DNA of 64,000 bases, from positions 248,001 to 312,000 of the forward strand of contig CABYXE010000001.1 of NCBI GenBank assembly GCA_902522825.1, read 5' to 3'. Both the position numbers and the translations under genes were made by a program. This stretch comes from an uncultured SAR86 cluster bacterium. GTDB taxonomy: Bacteria > Pseudomonadota > Gammaproteobacteria > Magnimaribacterales > AG-339-G14. Below the pieces are notes generated by a model. That model was not told where the DNA came from and ran no database searches. It saw only the letters and a program-made list of their open reading frames with translations. Shown one piece after another: positions 46,828-56,568 of this stretch. Within the stretch, counting starts at the first letter, position 1; the number at the start of each line of letters is the position of its first letter.

Positions 46828-47361
46828 CTAAACCTCAGATTTAAAATATTCCCAGTCAAAATATATTCCAGGATCCGACTTTCTCCCTGGAGCAACAAAT
46901 GAATGGCCGACAATTCTATCTTTGTTAATTTTAGGATAATTTTCCATTAATGTACGAGTTAATTTTATTAATTTTGAATATTGAACCTTTTCAAATTTAC
47001 TATCATCAGTTCCTTCTAGTTCTATGCCAATGGAAAAATTATTACAATTATTTTTTCCTTCAAATGAGGATTCTCCTGCATGCCAGGCACGATCTTCTGT
47101 AGAAACAAATTGTTTAAGTACTCCCGTTCTCTCTATTAGAAAGTGTGAAGAGACTTTCAGATTAATTATTTTCTCGAAATAAGAATGTTTTGAAGAATCT
47201 AATTTATTTAAAAAAAACTTATCTATATCATTGGAACCATACTTTGAAGGTGGAAGACTTATGGAGTGAATAACAATTAGACTTATTTCATCACTTCTTT
47301 GATCAAAATTTGGAGACTCTAAAATTTTAGCTTCTTTGATCCATCCTTTTTTTTTATCCAT
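46828..47361 (-). CDS. ampD: 1,6-anhydro-N-acetylmuramyl-L-alanine amidase
   Basis: AmpD is the cytoplasmic zinc amidase that removes the stem peptide from anhydromuropeptides taken up by AmpG. The 177-residue protein carries the zinc ligands His32 (IVIHSISLPP), His near 154 (IVGHSFVAPGRKSDPG) and Asp near 164. DRAWHAGESSFEGKNNCNNFSIGIE lies between them (about 91-115). There is no signal peptide, which fits AmpD rather than periplasmic AmiD. It overlaps dadA by 8 bp. Confidence 0.93.
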   Translation of the reverse strand: MDKKKGWIKEAKILESPNFDQRSDEISLIVIHSISLPPSKYGSNDIDKFFLNKLDSSKHSYFEKIINLKVSSHFLIERTGVLKQFVSTEDRAWHAGESSFEGKNNCNNFSIGIELEGTDDSKFEKVQYSKLIKLTRTLMENYPKINKDRIVGHSFVAPGRKSDPGIYFDWEYFKSEV

Positions 47362-48592
47362 TAATCATTTTCTCAGCCAATAAGTCTCCAGTAGCAGCCC
47401 CCAAAGTCCAGCCTAAGTGTCCATGTCCAGTATTATAAAAAATTCCCTTTGCCTTGCTCTCAAATATTAATGGCATCATGTCTGGCGTCATTGGCCTTAA
47501 CCCGGCCCAGGGTGTGTAATTTTCAGTGCTTACTCCAGGAAAATATTCTCTTACCCATCCCAAGAGAGGTCTGATTCTATCTTGTCGAATATCTTTATTT
47601 TTTCCAGCCAATTCAGCAGTTCCTGCAACTCTTAACCTATCTCCCAACCTGCTTGATACAATTTTTTTTGGATCATCCAATAAAGAAACTTTTGGGGCAG
47701 ATATTTTGGATTCTTTATCATCTAAATGGATTGTTACGCTATACCCTTTTACTGGATAAACTCGCATGCTGTCGCCAAGCACATCTGCAAATCTTTGAGT
47801 TTCAATCCCTGCACAAATAGCAACTTGATCAAATTGTAAGCCTGAAGCGCCAGATTCATTGGTAGCAGAAAGAATGACCTTATCTTTATCCTTATAAATT
47901 GATTCAATCTCAGTATTAAATTTTGACTTAACGTTGTATTTTTCTTCTAAGACCTCGTGCATATTTTTGCAAAATTTATGTATATCTCCACTTGCATCTG
48001 ATTTGGTATAAATTCCTCCCACGATCTTTTTATCATTTTTTGCTGATTTAAAAGCAGGCTCTAAATCTTCAACTTCATCAGAATCAAGCACCTCCCATTC
48101 CATTCCCTCTTGGTGCAGCCAAGATGCCTTACTAGCTGCCGCGTTCAATTCTTTTTTACTATCGTAAAAGTGTAAAATTCCTTCTTTGAGCAGATCAAAA
48201 TCTATTCCTTCATGATCTGCTATATCAAAATATATTTGCCTAGCCCTTTTTGCTAACTCAATAGTCTCTTGAGTTTTTGATTTATGTTTTCCATCAAATG
48301 TAGCCATTAAGAACCCCATGATCCATTTGTATTTTTGTAAACTTGGCGATGGATTAAATAAAAGTGGAGCATCTTTTTTAAACATCCATTTGACTCCATT
48401 CATTATATTTTTTGGGGTATTCCAAACTTCTGAGTTACTAGCACTTAATTGTCCTCCGTTAGCATAACTTGTTGCCATTGCAGGATATCTTCTGGAGTCT
48501 ATAAGGGTCACATCTAATCCTTGTTTAGCGAGGGAATAAGCTGTAGTAGTTCCAGCAATTCCAGCTCCAATTACTGCAATTTTCTTTTTCAT
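47354..48592 (-). CDS. dadA: D-amino acid dehydrogenase
   Basis: FAD-dependent oxidative deamination of D-amino acids, chiefly D-alanine. The 412-residue protein starts with the dinucleotide fold IAVIGAGIAGTTTAYSLAKQGLDVTLID (positions 4-31), and has TSYANGGQLSASNSEVWNTP, typical of DadA, and a C-terminal YNTGHGHLGWTLGAATGDLLAEKM. The usual alr partner is absent. Beside ampG/ampD it could oxidise D-alanine released from recycled stem peptides (inference). It overlaps ispH by 4 bp. Confidence 0.92.
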   Translation of the reverse strand: MKKKIAVIGAGIAGTTTAYSLAKQGLDVTLIDSRRYPAMATSYANGGQLSASNSEVWNTPKNIMNGVKWMFKKDAPLLFNPSPSLQKYKWIMGFLMATFDGKHKSKTQETIELAKRARQIYFDIADHEGIDFDLLKEGILHFYDSKKELNAAASKASWLHQEGMEWEVLDSDEVEDLEPAFKSAKNDKKIVGGIYTKSDASGDIHKFCKNMHEVLEEKYNVKSKFNTEIESIYKDKDKVILSATNESGASGLQFDQVAICAGIETQRFADVLGDSMRVYPVKGYSVTIHLDDKESKISAPKVSLLDDPKKIVSSRLGDRLRVAGTAELAGKNKDIRQDRIRPLLGWVREYFPGVSTENYTPWAGLRPMTPDMMPLIFESKAKGIFYNTGHGHLGWTLGAATGDLLAEKMING

Positions 48593-49524
48593 CTTAGTTC
48601 GGAAGGTAGTTTGAAATAAATATTTTCTTCTAGGCCATCTAACTCTTCTTCATTTGAATAGCCAAAATCTGTGCATTTTTGAACTATTGATTGAACTAAC
48701 TCTTCTGGGGCAGAGGCACCAGCAGTGATTCCTAGAGAAGAAACATTTTCTAACATATCTCCAGAAATTTGATCAGGATCATCTATTAAATATGATTTTG
48801 ATCCTGATTTTTCAGCCAATTCTTTCAATCTATTTGAATTAGAGCTATTTTCTGAACCAACTACTAATATGAGTTGTGTTTCTAAAGCCAGTTGTTTAAC
48901 TGCATCTTGCCTATTTTGTGTTGCATAACAAATATCTTCTGAATTTGGTTCTTGCATCGCGGGAAACCTTTTTTTTAACTCAAAAATTATTTCCTTTGTA
49001 TCTGAAACCGAAAGTGTTGTTTGGGTAACAAGAAATAAGTTTTTAGGCTGATTAATAACTACGTTTTTAGCCTGTTCAACGTTTTCAACTAAATACATTT
49101 TTCCATCTGATCCATTTGGAAACCTTCCAAGCGTTCCTTCTACTTCCGGATGGTTTTTATGACCGATCATGACAATATCTTTTCCCGCAACAGCATATCT
49201 AATCACTTCTTTATGAACCTTAGAAACCAATGGGCAGGTAGCATCAAAGTACTTTAATTTTCTCTCATTAGCATCAAGTTCTACTTTTTCTGCAACACCA
49301 TGAGCAGAAAAAACGGTAATGCCGTCTTCGGGAATTTCTGATAATTCTTTTACAAAAATAGCTCCTTTCTTTTTTAAATCTTCAACAACTTTTCTGTTGT
49401 GAACTACTTCATGTCTTACATAAATTGGAGCACCATATTTTTCAAGAGCCAATGAAACTATATCTATAGCTCTATCAACTCCAGCGCAGAAACCTCTTGG
49501 GTTAGCTAATTTTATGACTTTCAT
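48589..49524 (-). CDS. ispH: 4-hydroxy-3-methylbut-2-enyl diphosphate reductase
   Basis: IspH is the [4Fe-4S] enzyme of the last MEP-pathway step, making IPP and DMAPP. Cluster cysteines are visible at Cys13 (RGFCAGVDRA), near 96 (DATCPLVSKVH) and near 198 (ICYATQNRQ). The conserved His/Glu motifs (RHEVVHN; GHKNHPEVEGT) are intact. The length is 311. It overlaps lspA by 23 bp, keeping the ileS-lspA-ispH order, although the fkpB gene found between lspA and ispH in E. coli is missing. Confidence 0.96.
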   Translation of the reverse strand: MKVIKLANPRGFCAGVDRAIDIVSLALEKYGAPIYVRHEVVHNRKVVEDLKKKGAIFVKELSEIPEDGITVFSAHGVAEKVELDANERKLKYFDATCPLVSKVHKEVIRYAVAGKDIVMIGHKNHPEVEGTLGRFPNGSDGKMYLVENVEQAKNVVINQPKNLFLVTQTTLSVSDTKEIIFELKKRFPAMQEPNSEDICYATQNRQDAVKQLALETQLILVVGSENSSNSNRLKELAEKSGSKSYLIDDPDQISGDMLENVSSLGITAGASAPEELVQSIVQKCTDFGYSNEEELDGLEENIYFKLPSELR

Positions 49525-50026
49525 TTTCTTTGTTAAAAAATAAAGATTTAATTATGTAAATTAATATACCTATAGTGACATAGGAGTCAGCCAAATTAAA
49601 TATATAAGGATTGAAAGATATATCAATAAAATCTATCACGAAACCATATGTGACTCTGTCAATAAAATTACCCAATCCACCTGCTAATATTAAAGAAAAA
49701 GCAAAATACTCCACTACTGAAAACTTTTCTTTAAATACAGAGGTAAAAATATATAAAAATAATATTATGCATATTAAAAAAACCAATAATGCTATCCAGC
49801 CAGACATGTTAAAGCTTTCGTTATTTAAGAAGCTAAAAGCAACCCCATAATTTTTTACAAAAGTAAAACTTAATAAATTAAAAATATTCTCAGATTGATT
49901 AGTTTCCAAGTTATTTATGATTAAAAATTTTGAGATTTGATCCAAAGCAACAAGAAAAAATATTATAAAAAATAGTCTAAGCTTTAGTTGGTAATTATAT
50001 AAAAAATCTAGTTTCACCTTTCCCAT
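49502..50026 (-). CDS. lspA: Lipoprotein signal peptidase
   Basis: LspA cleaves signal peptides of prolipoproteins after lipidation. The 174-residue protein has four membrane spans and the aspartyl active-site motifs GNFIDRVTYGFVIDFI near 118-133 and FNLADSYVTIG near 140-150. The N-terminal ALDQISKFLI is typical. The start lies inside the 3' end of ileS (32-bp overlap). The DUF3604 protein and others in this window would be substrates. Confidence 0.94.
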   Translation of the reverse strand: MGKVKLDFLYNYQLKLRLFFIIFFLVALDQISKFLIINNLETNQSENIFNLLSFTFVKNYGVAFSFLNNESFNMSGWIALLVFLICIILFLYIFTSVFKEKFSVVEYFAFSLILAGGLGNFIDRVTYGFVIDFIDISFNPYIFNLADSYVTIGILIYIIKSLFFNKENESHKIS

Positions 50027-52787
50027 CTATATTTTCATTGCATCTTGAACAAATCATATCATCGCCAAATGGAAGAAGCTTTTCAACGTGATGCCAGCAT
50101 CGGGCACATTTTTCTAATTCACATAGCTCTACTGAAATATTTAATCCTTGAATTTCTGAATTAAAGTCATCATTCTCCTTAAGGATTAGATTTACTTTTG
50201 ATGTAATGAAAAGATATTTTAATTCGTTAGAAATTTCATTTAGCTGCATATAAATTTTGTCATTGCATTCTAAATTTAACTCTGCTTCTAACGAAGATCC
50301 AATGACTCCATCATTTCTCTTGCTTTCTAAAAATTTATTCACTTCAACTTTCATTGAAAGAAGAAGCTTCCATGTATCTTGGCTGACGGAACTTTCAAAT
50401 TTTGGCCAATTTTCATACCATTCTAATAAAAATACTGAAGAGTCGTCTTTAGTAAATTCTTGATAAGCCTCCTCTGCGGTATAACTTAATATTGGAGAAA
50501 TCCATCTAATCAAAGCATTTAAGATATGAAAAATGGCAGATTGAGCTGATTTCCTAGCCTCACCTTCTTTTTTAGAAGTGTAAAGTCGATCCTTAATTAT
50601 GTCTAAATAAAAGCCACCTAATTCGTTTGTACAAAATGTAAGAATTTTTTGAAAAGCTAAGTGAATTTCATAATTATCATAATCTTGTTTAATCTCTTCT
50701 TGGAGACTATTTGCCATTTCAACTATCCATTTATCAATTTCGGTATATTTATCAGAATCTAAAAGATCATTATCGTAATCAAAATCATCTAAATTACTTA
50801 TTAAAAATCTTATAGTATTTCTAATTCGCCTATAGGAATCAGAAGTTCTTTCTAAAATCTCTTCAGAAAAATTCATTTCATTTCTAAAGTCAGCTGAAGC
50901 GGTCCATGCCCTTAGAATATCTGCACCACGTTTATTCCATACTGACTGAGGTGAAATTACATTACCGAGTGACTTAGACATTTTTTTTCCTTTCGAATCA
51001 ACAACGAATCCATGGGTCAAAGCAGTTCTATAGGGTGCATTTTTATTCATAGCCATAGAAGAAAGCAAGGAGGATTGGAACCAACCTCGATGTTGATCTG
51101 AACCCTCCAAGTAAAGATCAGCTGGATAGTCTAGGTTATTATTTTCCTTTAAAACACAATTGTGAGTTACACCTGAATCAAACCATACATCTAATATATC
51201 GGTTACTTTTTCATAGTTTTCATGGTCAGTTTTTAAAATATTTTTTATATCTTCTGAAAACCAAGCTTCAACACCTTCTGTTTCGATTTTATCTGCAATT
51301 CTATTTATTATTTTTATTGAATCTTTGTGTGGTTCTCCAGTTTCTTTATGGATAAACAAAGGTATCGGAACGCCCCACGTTCTTTGTCTTGAAATACACC
51401 AATCTGGACGCTCGTCCATCATTGCAGATATTCTTGACTTACCCCAATCTGGAAGCCAATTTATTTCTTCCAGAATATTTTCACTATCTTTTAAAAGGTC
51501 AGCCTTACTCATAGAGATAAACCACTGGGGAGTTGCTCTGAAAAACAATGGGATTTTGTGCCTCCAACAAGATGAAACGCTATGCAAATACTTCTTGTTT
51601 GCCAGTAAAAGACCTTTTTTTTCTAGAAGATCAATTACGGTATCGTTAGCATCTTTTATATTTTGTCCGCCAACATAAGGAATATCATCATTAAACTTTC
51701 CATCTCCTTTAACTGGACTAGTTAAGTCAATTTCTAGCTCTTTACAAGCATCATAATCTTCTAAGCCATGAGCGGGCGCAGTATGCACAAAACCTGTTCC
51801 CATTTCTGCAGTAACATGCTCGCCGGGAATTAGTGGCGACTTTTGGTCTAAAAATGGATGACTACAAACTAACCCAGATAGCTCTTCTCCAGTTACATTC
51901 CCTAGTTTTTTATAAGTCTCTATTTCATATCTTGCAAGAGTTGCCTCTATAAGGTCGCTACAAATTATTATATTGAAAATTTTACCTTTAACTTTCAACT
52001 CTATAAGTTCGTAATTAAACTTAGAATTAAAGCAAATTGCTTTATTACTTGGAATTGTCCAAGGAGTAGTAGTCCAAGAAGCAATAAAAGTATTTTCAGA
52101 TGAAATCTCCTTGAATATTTCTTTAATCTGATTGTTATCAATATGAAATAAAAAATCTATTGCTTTAGATTCTTTATCTGCATATTCCACTTCTGCTTCG
52201 GCTAAAGCAGAGCCACACTCTTCGCACCAATAAACTGGTTTAGAGCCCCTTGTCAAATGACCTGATTCAATTATTTTTCCTAGAGATCTCACGATGTTTG
52301 CTTCAAATTTAAAATCCATTGTTTTGTATGGATTTTTCCAATCTGCAATTACCCCGAGTCTTTTAAAATCATTTCTTTGAATTGCAATTTGCTGATTTGC
52401 ATACTCTCTGCATTGAGCTCTAAAATCTTCAGGAGAGATTTCTATGTTTACCTTTCCTGATTTTTTTTCAACATTCAGCTCTATCGGCAATCCATGGCAA
52501 TCCCATCCGGGCACATAAGGAGAATTGAAGCCTGAAAAAGATTTCGATTTTACAATAATATCCTTTAGCACTTTATTAACTACGTGCCCAAGATGAATCG
52601 GACCGTTTGCATACGGCGGTCCATCATGAAGAATAAATGTAGGATTGTTTTGATTCTTTTCTAACATTTTTGAATATAAATCTATTTCTTCCCAATATTT
52701 TTGTAAGCCAGGTTCTTTTTGAGCTAAATTGGCTTTCATTGAGAACCCTGTTTTGGGTAAATTTAATGTGTCTTTTAATTTTTTCAT
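49995..52787 (-). CDS. ileS: Isoleucyl-tRNA synthetase
   Basis: Charges tRNA-Ile and edits misactivated valine. The 930-residue class Ia enzyme has HLGH in PPYANGPIHLGHVVNK near 64, the editing domain (TTPWTIPSNKAI; GTGFVHTAPAHGLEDY), KMSKS in DSKGKKMSKSLGNVI near 605, and the C-terminal zinc-binding CARCWHH...CSRC. It is bracketed by ribF and lspA. Confidence 0.98.
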   Translation of the reverse strand: MKKLKDTLNLPKTGFSMKANLAQKEPGLQKYWEEIDLYSKMLEKNQNNPTFILHDGPPYANGPIHLGHVVNKVLKDIIVKSKSFSGFNSPYVPGWDCHGLPIELNVEKKSGKVNIEISPEDFRAQCREYANQQIAIQRNDFKRLGVIADWKNPYKTMDFKFEANIVRSLGKIIESGHLTRGSKPVYWCEECGSALAEAEVEYADKESKAIDFLFHIDNNQIKEIFKEISSENTFIASWTTTPWTIPSNKAICFNSKFNYELIELKVKGKIFNIIICSDLIEATLARYEIETYKKLGNVTGEELSGLVCSHPFLDQKSPLIPGEHVTAEMGTGFVHTAPAHGLEDYDACKELEIDLTSPVKGDGKFNDDIPYVGGQNIKDANDTVIDLLEKKGLLLANKKYLHSVSSCWRHKIPLFFRATPQWFISMSKADLLKDSENILEEINWLPDWGKSRISAMMDERPDWCISRQRTWGVPIPLFIHKETGEPHKDSIKIINRIADKIETEGVEAWFSEDIKNILKTDHENYEKVTDILDVWFDSGVTHNCVLKENNNLDYPADLYLEGSDQHRGWFQSSLLSSMAMNKNAPYRTALTHGFVVDSKGKKMSKSLGNVISPQSVWNKRGADILRAWTASADFRNEMNFSEEILERTSDSYRRIRNTIRFLISNLDDFDYDNDLLDSDKYTEIDKWIVEMANSLQEEIKQDYDNYEIHLAFQKILTFCTNELGGFYLDIIKDRLYTSKKEGEARKSAQSAIFHILNALIRWISPILSYTAEEAYQEFTKDDSSVFLLEWYENWPKFESSVSQDTWKLLLSMKVEVNKFLESKRNDGVIGSSLEAELNLECNDKIYMQLNEISNELKYLFITSKVNLILKENDDFNSEIQGLNISVELCELEKCARCWHHVEKLLPFGDDMICSRCNENIDGKGETRFFI

Positions 52788-52790
52788 TTC

Positions 52791-53735
52791 TTAAGAAAAA
52801 AATTTCCTTGTTTTAACTATATCTAAATTAATTTGTTCTTTAAGTTTGTCTAAATTATCAAATTTTTGTTCGTCTCTTATCTTTTTAAAAAACTCTACTT
52901 CGATTCTCTCTCCGTATATCTCCTCATTAAAGTCAAAAATATGAATTTCTAAGACCGGAGAAGTACCTCCAACAGTTGGTCTCACGCCCATATTAGCAAT
53001 TCCTTTAAAAGTTTCATTCTTAACTAAAGCCTTGACAGCATAAACTCCTCTAATTGGAAGATTACTTTTTGGAACCCAAATATTTGCTGTTGGAATTCCT
53101 ATAGTCCTACCGAGCCTATTTCCGAATACTACCTTACCTGAAAATGTATATCTTCTATCTAATAGCTTTTGGGCTAAATCAAAATCTCCGTTAGCGATAC
53201 TTTCTCTAATCCAAGTGCTACTTACTCTTCTTTCGAGAAGACTAAAGGTGGGAATTCTATCAACTTTTATTTCATTGTTCTCTCCCCAATTAGCTAAGAA
53301 ATCAAAATCCCCGCTTCTTTCTTTTCCAAATTTAAAATCATCTCCTATCATCAAATATTTGATATTTAGTTTAGATAAAACCTTTTCGATGAATTCTTCA
53401 GGAGACATTCTTTGCAATTTTTTATCAAATCTTAAAAAAAAAGCATAATCAACTTTATTATCTTTTAATCTTTTACATTTATCTCTCCATGGAGAGATCC
53501 GAGTTGGCTGATCTAGCAAATCTTTTTGTTCAGCAAAAAATTCTTTAGCATGAGGTTCAGTAAATATTACCAAAGATTTTAAGTTATCTTTTGTTCCAAT
53601 AGATTTCATTCTTTTTATAATCTCTTTGTGTCCAAGATGAAGTCCATCAAAATTTCCTATAGTCGCAATGAGCGGTTCAGATGAAAACTTTTTATTGAAG
53701 AAATCAATATTATGTATATCTCTAATTAAATACAT
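52791..53735 (-). CDS. ribF: Bifunctional riboflavin kinase/FAD synthetase
   Basis: RibF phosphorylates riboflavin to FMN and adenylates FMN to FAD. The N-terminal nucleotidyltransferase has ATIGNFDGLHLGHKEII (HxGH) near 25-41 and the ISxxSSTWIRE-like SSTWIRESI near 167. The C-terminal kinase has GNRLGRTIGIPTANI near 205. The length of 314 is usual. The position between murJ and ileS is conserved. Confidence 0.96.
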   Translation of the reverse strand: MYLIRDIHNIDFFNKKFSSEPLIATIGNFDGLHLGHKEIIKRMKSIGTKDNLKSLVIFTEPHAKEFFAEQKDLLDQPTRISPWRDKCKRLKDNKVDYAFFLRFDKKLQRMSPEEFIEKVLSKLNIKYLMIGDDFKFGKERSGDFDFLANWGENNEIKVDRIPTFSLLERRVSSTWIRESIANGDFDLAQKLLDRRYTFSGKVVFGNRLGRTIGIPTANIWVPKSNLPIRGVYAVKALVKNETFKGIANMGVRPTVGGTSPVLEIHIFDFNEEIYGERIEVEFFKKIRDEQKFDNLDKLKEQINLDIVKTRKFFS

Positions 53736-53736
53736 A

Positions 53737-55047
53737 TTAAATTAATTTTAAAATCCCTTGATTGCGTAACCAAACATAACTAATTATAAAGATTATTCCG
53801 GAGCTTATTGAAGTGGCTAAAGCTAAGCCAAAATGTCCTAGGTCTAATTGATAGATAAAATAATAATTGAAAATAATATTTGAAATTAAAGAAATTAAAC
53901 CTGTTACAACAACCATATTAGTTTTAGAAATAGCAAAAAAAATACTATTGAAAAATTTTTGCGGCAGAATAAATAGCATAGATAAAGCATATCCCTGCAA
54001 TGCCAAAAAAGTCATCCCAACATCAAAAAAAGTAAATTCACCTCTTAAAAAAAGTAATCTAATTGCTAATTCTCCAAAAAAGAAAGCGCCTAAGACGCAA
54101 GCCAAACCTAAAAGAATTAAGACTCTAAGAACTTTTGTACTTTGCTCCCTTAATTCCAACATTTTTTTTTCTAAGAATAACTCTGTCATATTAGGAAGAG
54201 CTACAAGTGCCAAGGCAACACCAAATAAACCCAATGGAAACTGAATCAGTCTTTCAGAGAGATAAAGCCAGGTTGGACTTCCAGTTACTAAGAATGAAGC
54301 AAATACTGTATCTACTAATACATTTAATTGATAAATACCGGCGGCAAAAAAAGCTGGAATTAGTTTATTAAAAAAAGATTTAAGTATTTCTTTATCAAAA
54401 CTTGTGACAAATTTAGGCAGGTAATTAAAATAAAAAACTACAGAAAAATTGAGAATAAGTTGAATAACGCCTGCAATTAAAATAGAGATTCCTAAGATTT
54501 CTAAATTAAATTCATTTGATAATAAAGCAAAGGAAATTAAAGTTATATTAAAAATTATTGGAGTCGCAGCAACTATTTGAAAGACTTTTTTAGAATTTTG
54601 AACAGCTCCAAAAAAAGCTGTAAAAGAAATTAACAATATATAAGGAAAGACTAATCTAAGAAAATCCGAAGCCGCTTTAAGTTTTTCAGGGTCCTCATAA
54701 AAGCCAGGTGCAAATAAAGAAATAAAGATACCCGGAAAAACTTCTGCAATAATTACAAAAAACATCAATGTTATAAATAAAAGAGTAAAAACTTGATTCA
54801 AAAATGAATTTAAATTTGCTTTTGCTTCTAATATGCTCGGAACCAGAGACTGCGTAAGCGCCCCTTCTCCAAAGAAACTTCTGAAAACATTAGGAATTCT
54901 AAAAATTACGACAAAAATATCATGCGCAGAACTCGCTCCAAGCAAAGAAGTTAGAACAAGATCTCTTAAATATCCAAATATTCTTGAAATTAGCGTGAAG
55001 AATGAAAAGGCTGCTGAAGATTTCCAGAATTTATTCATCTGGTTCAA
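53737..55047 (-). CDS. murJ: Lipid II flippase MurJ, short form
   Basis: MurJ flips lipid II across the inner membrane for peptidoglycan synthesis. The 436-residue protein has about 12 membrane spans and family segments RDLVLTSLLGASSAHDIFVV and FRSFFGEGALTQSLVP near the N-terminus. E. coli MurJ has 14 spans and 511 residues, so this form lacks the extra C-terminal spans. Two nearby Met (first and fourth residue) could start it. It overlaps msrB by 17 bp. Confidence 0.93.
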   Translation of the reverse strand: MNQMNKFWKSSAAFSFFTLISRIFGYLRDLVLTSLLGASSAHDIFVVIFRIPNVFRSFFGEGALTQSLVPSILEAKANLNSFLNQVFTLLFITLMFFVIIAEVFPGIFISLFAPGFYEDPEKLKAASDFLRLVFPYILLISFTAFFGAVQNSKKVFQIVAATPIIFNITLISFALLSNEFNLEILGISILIAGVIQLILNFSVVFYFNYLPKFVTSFDKEILKSFFNKLIPAFFAAGIYQLNVLVDTVFASFLVTGSPTWLYLSERLIQFPLGLFGVALALVALPNMTELFLEKKMLELREQSTKVLRVLILLGLACVLGAFFFGELAIRLLFLRGEFTFFDVGMTFLALQGYALSMLFILPQKFFNSIFFAISKTNMVVVTGLISLISNIIFNYYFIYQLDLGHFGLALATSISSGIIFIISYVWLRNQGILKLI

Positions 55048-55405
55048 AAGTCATGGCAACCGAATTCATACAATATCTTAATCCTGTAGGTTGGGGACCA
55101 TCTGGAAAAACATGTCCAAGGTGAGCATTGCAGCTTCCACATTGCACTTCGACTCTTACCATCCCATGACTTCTATCTTCTAAATTTTTAACTGCATTTT
55201 CGTTTATTGGCTCCCAAAAGCTTGGCCAGCCTGTGCCAGACTCAAATTTAGTTTTCGTGATGAATAAAGGATTGCCACAACAAACACATTTAAAAATGCC
55301 ATCTTCTTTAATATCTAATAATTCACCTGTAAAAGCTGGCTCTGTGCCTTGCTCCTGGGTTACATAATAAGCTTTGTCTGAAATTTTATTTTTTAAGTCT
55401 TCCAT
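55031..55405 (-). CDS. msrB: Peptide-methionine (R)-S-oxide reductase
   Basis: MsrB repairs methionine-R-sulfoxide. The 124-residue protein has two zinc CxxC pairs (CVCCG; CGSCNAHLGHVF), the substrate region SGTGWPSFW and the catalytic Cys in RYCMNSVAMTF. No signal peptide is visible, so it is cytoplasmic. It overlaps the start of murJ by 17 bp, so these two genes are probably on one transcript. Confidence 0.95.
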   Translation of the reverse strand: MEDLKNKISDKAYYVTQEQGTEPAFTGELLDIKEDGIFKCVCCGNPLFITKTKFESGTGWPSFWEPINENAVKNLEDRSHGMVRVEVQCGSCNAHLGHVFPDGPQPTGLRYCMNSVAMTFEPDE

Positions 55406-55422
55406 ATTTCTATTATAAAGAT

Positions 55423-56568
55423 TTATTCTTCTTGAATCCTAAAACCAAGCACTATGAGCATTTCTTTAAGATCCGAACTCATATTTTCAGCGTATAGTTC
55501 GTATTCTCCAAACCCTTTTCTAATGGAAAGATTTCTAAATTTTTGAAAAGAGTTTTTCAGAGGAATCTCTTCTCGAAATCTTTTATCTATTTCTTCAATA
55601 TCAACAAACTGTTTAAGAAACTCAAATGGAATATTATTACCATTTAAAGATTCATTTAGCTCACTTATGTCGTTAGTAATATTTAGCTGCTCTAAATTTT
55701 TAAAAGCAGGTCGTGAAATATTTTCTAACTCTGGAAAATCATTAGAAAAAAATCTTTTTAAATCATTAAAAATGAAACTTAACGATTCATATTTTGCCTC
55801 AAAAGTATTGCCTGCAATATGAGGGCTTGAATAAATCTGATTTGGACCATTTATCTTGAAGTCTGTAACTTTAGGATTGGGCTCATTGTTCCAAACATCA
55901 TTTACACATTGTCTAAAATGGAGTTTCGTATAATCTATAACTTCTCCTCTTGATGTGTTTATAAGCAAAGCCGAAGATCCAATTTTTGTCTCATAATTTA
56001 CCATTTGATGAGAAGGGTATTTTCCTTCTTTTGAATAAGATGCATTTATAGAGACATTAAAGAGCTCTTTTTTTCTAGTTTTATCTTTGTAAGCAAGCTC
56101 CCAGTTAGCATATTTGTTGTCTTTCATATTCACGTAAGGATCATAAGTCGTGATTTGATAATCAAAATATTTCAAGATTTCTTTGAGCTTAGTTCCCACA
56201 AATCCTTGGCCAATAATAAAGATTTCTTTTTTACGTTCAGGGCATAGTCCCAAAGCACTTAAAGTATATTCAACGACTGATTTTGCATTTGCTCCTTTGG
56301 CTGTTTTAACTATTATTGGCAAATTCTTTATATCTTTAAAATTGATATGATCTTCTCCCGCGGTAACAGATCCAACCATCTTAATATTAGTATTTTCAAG
56401 GAGTTCCTTATTTATAGTTGTCACGGATCTAGAGATGAGAATGTCCATATCTCTTAAGGCTTTATTATGAATTTCTTCCCAATCTAATTTTTTTAAATTA
56501 AAAATATCTTCATTTGAAAAAAAATCATCTAAATATGGAATTTCTTTATCAGCAGCTATTTTAATCAT
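55423..56568 (-). CDS. pdxB: Erythronate-4-phosphate dehydrogenase
   Basis: PdxB oxidises 4-phosphoerythronate in the DXP-independent route to pyridoxal phosphate. The 381-residue protein starts IKIAADKEIPYLDDFF, a PdxB-type opening. It has ISRSVTTINKELL, VGSVTAGEDHI, GANAKSVVEY, NAD motif IGQGFVGTKL near 120, the ligands NTSRGEVID and catalytic SPHIAGNT. The Glu-His acid-base pair appears present. The C-terminus carries the PdxB-specific extension. pdxJ, commonly beside recO/acpS, is not in the window. Confidence 0.9.
   Translation of the reverse strand: MIKIAADKEIPYLDDFFSNEDIFNLKKLDWEEIHNKALRDMDILISRSVTTINKELLENTNIKMVGSVTAGEDHINFKDIKNLPIIVKTAKGANAKSVVEYTLSALGLCPERKKEIFIIGQGFVGTKLKEILKYFDYQITTYDPYVNMKDNKYANWELAYKDKTRKKELFNVSINASYSKEGKYPSHQMVNYETKIGSSALLINTSRGEVIDYTKLHFRQCVNDVWNNEPNPKVTDFKINGPNQIYSSPHIAGNTFEAKYESLSFIFNDLKRFFSNDFPELENISRPAFKNLEQLNITNDISELNESLNGNNIPFEFLKQFVDIEEIDKRFREEIPLKNSFQKFRNLSIRKGFGEYELYAENMSSDLKEMLIVLGFRIQEE

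Noticed and set aside
51325-51678. 117-codon plus-strand frame inside ileS
   Set aside because: Antisense shadow of the ileS catalytic region; no ribosome site and no family signal.
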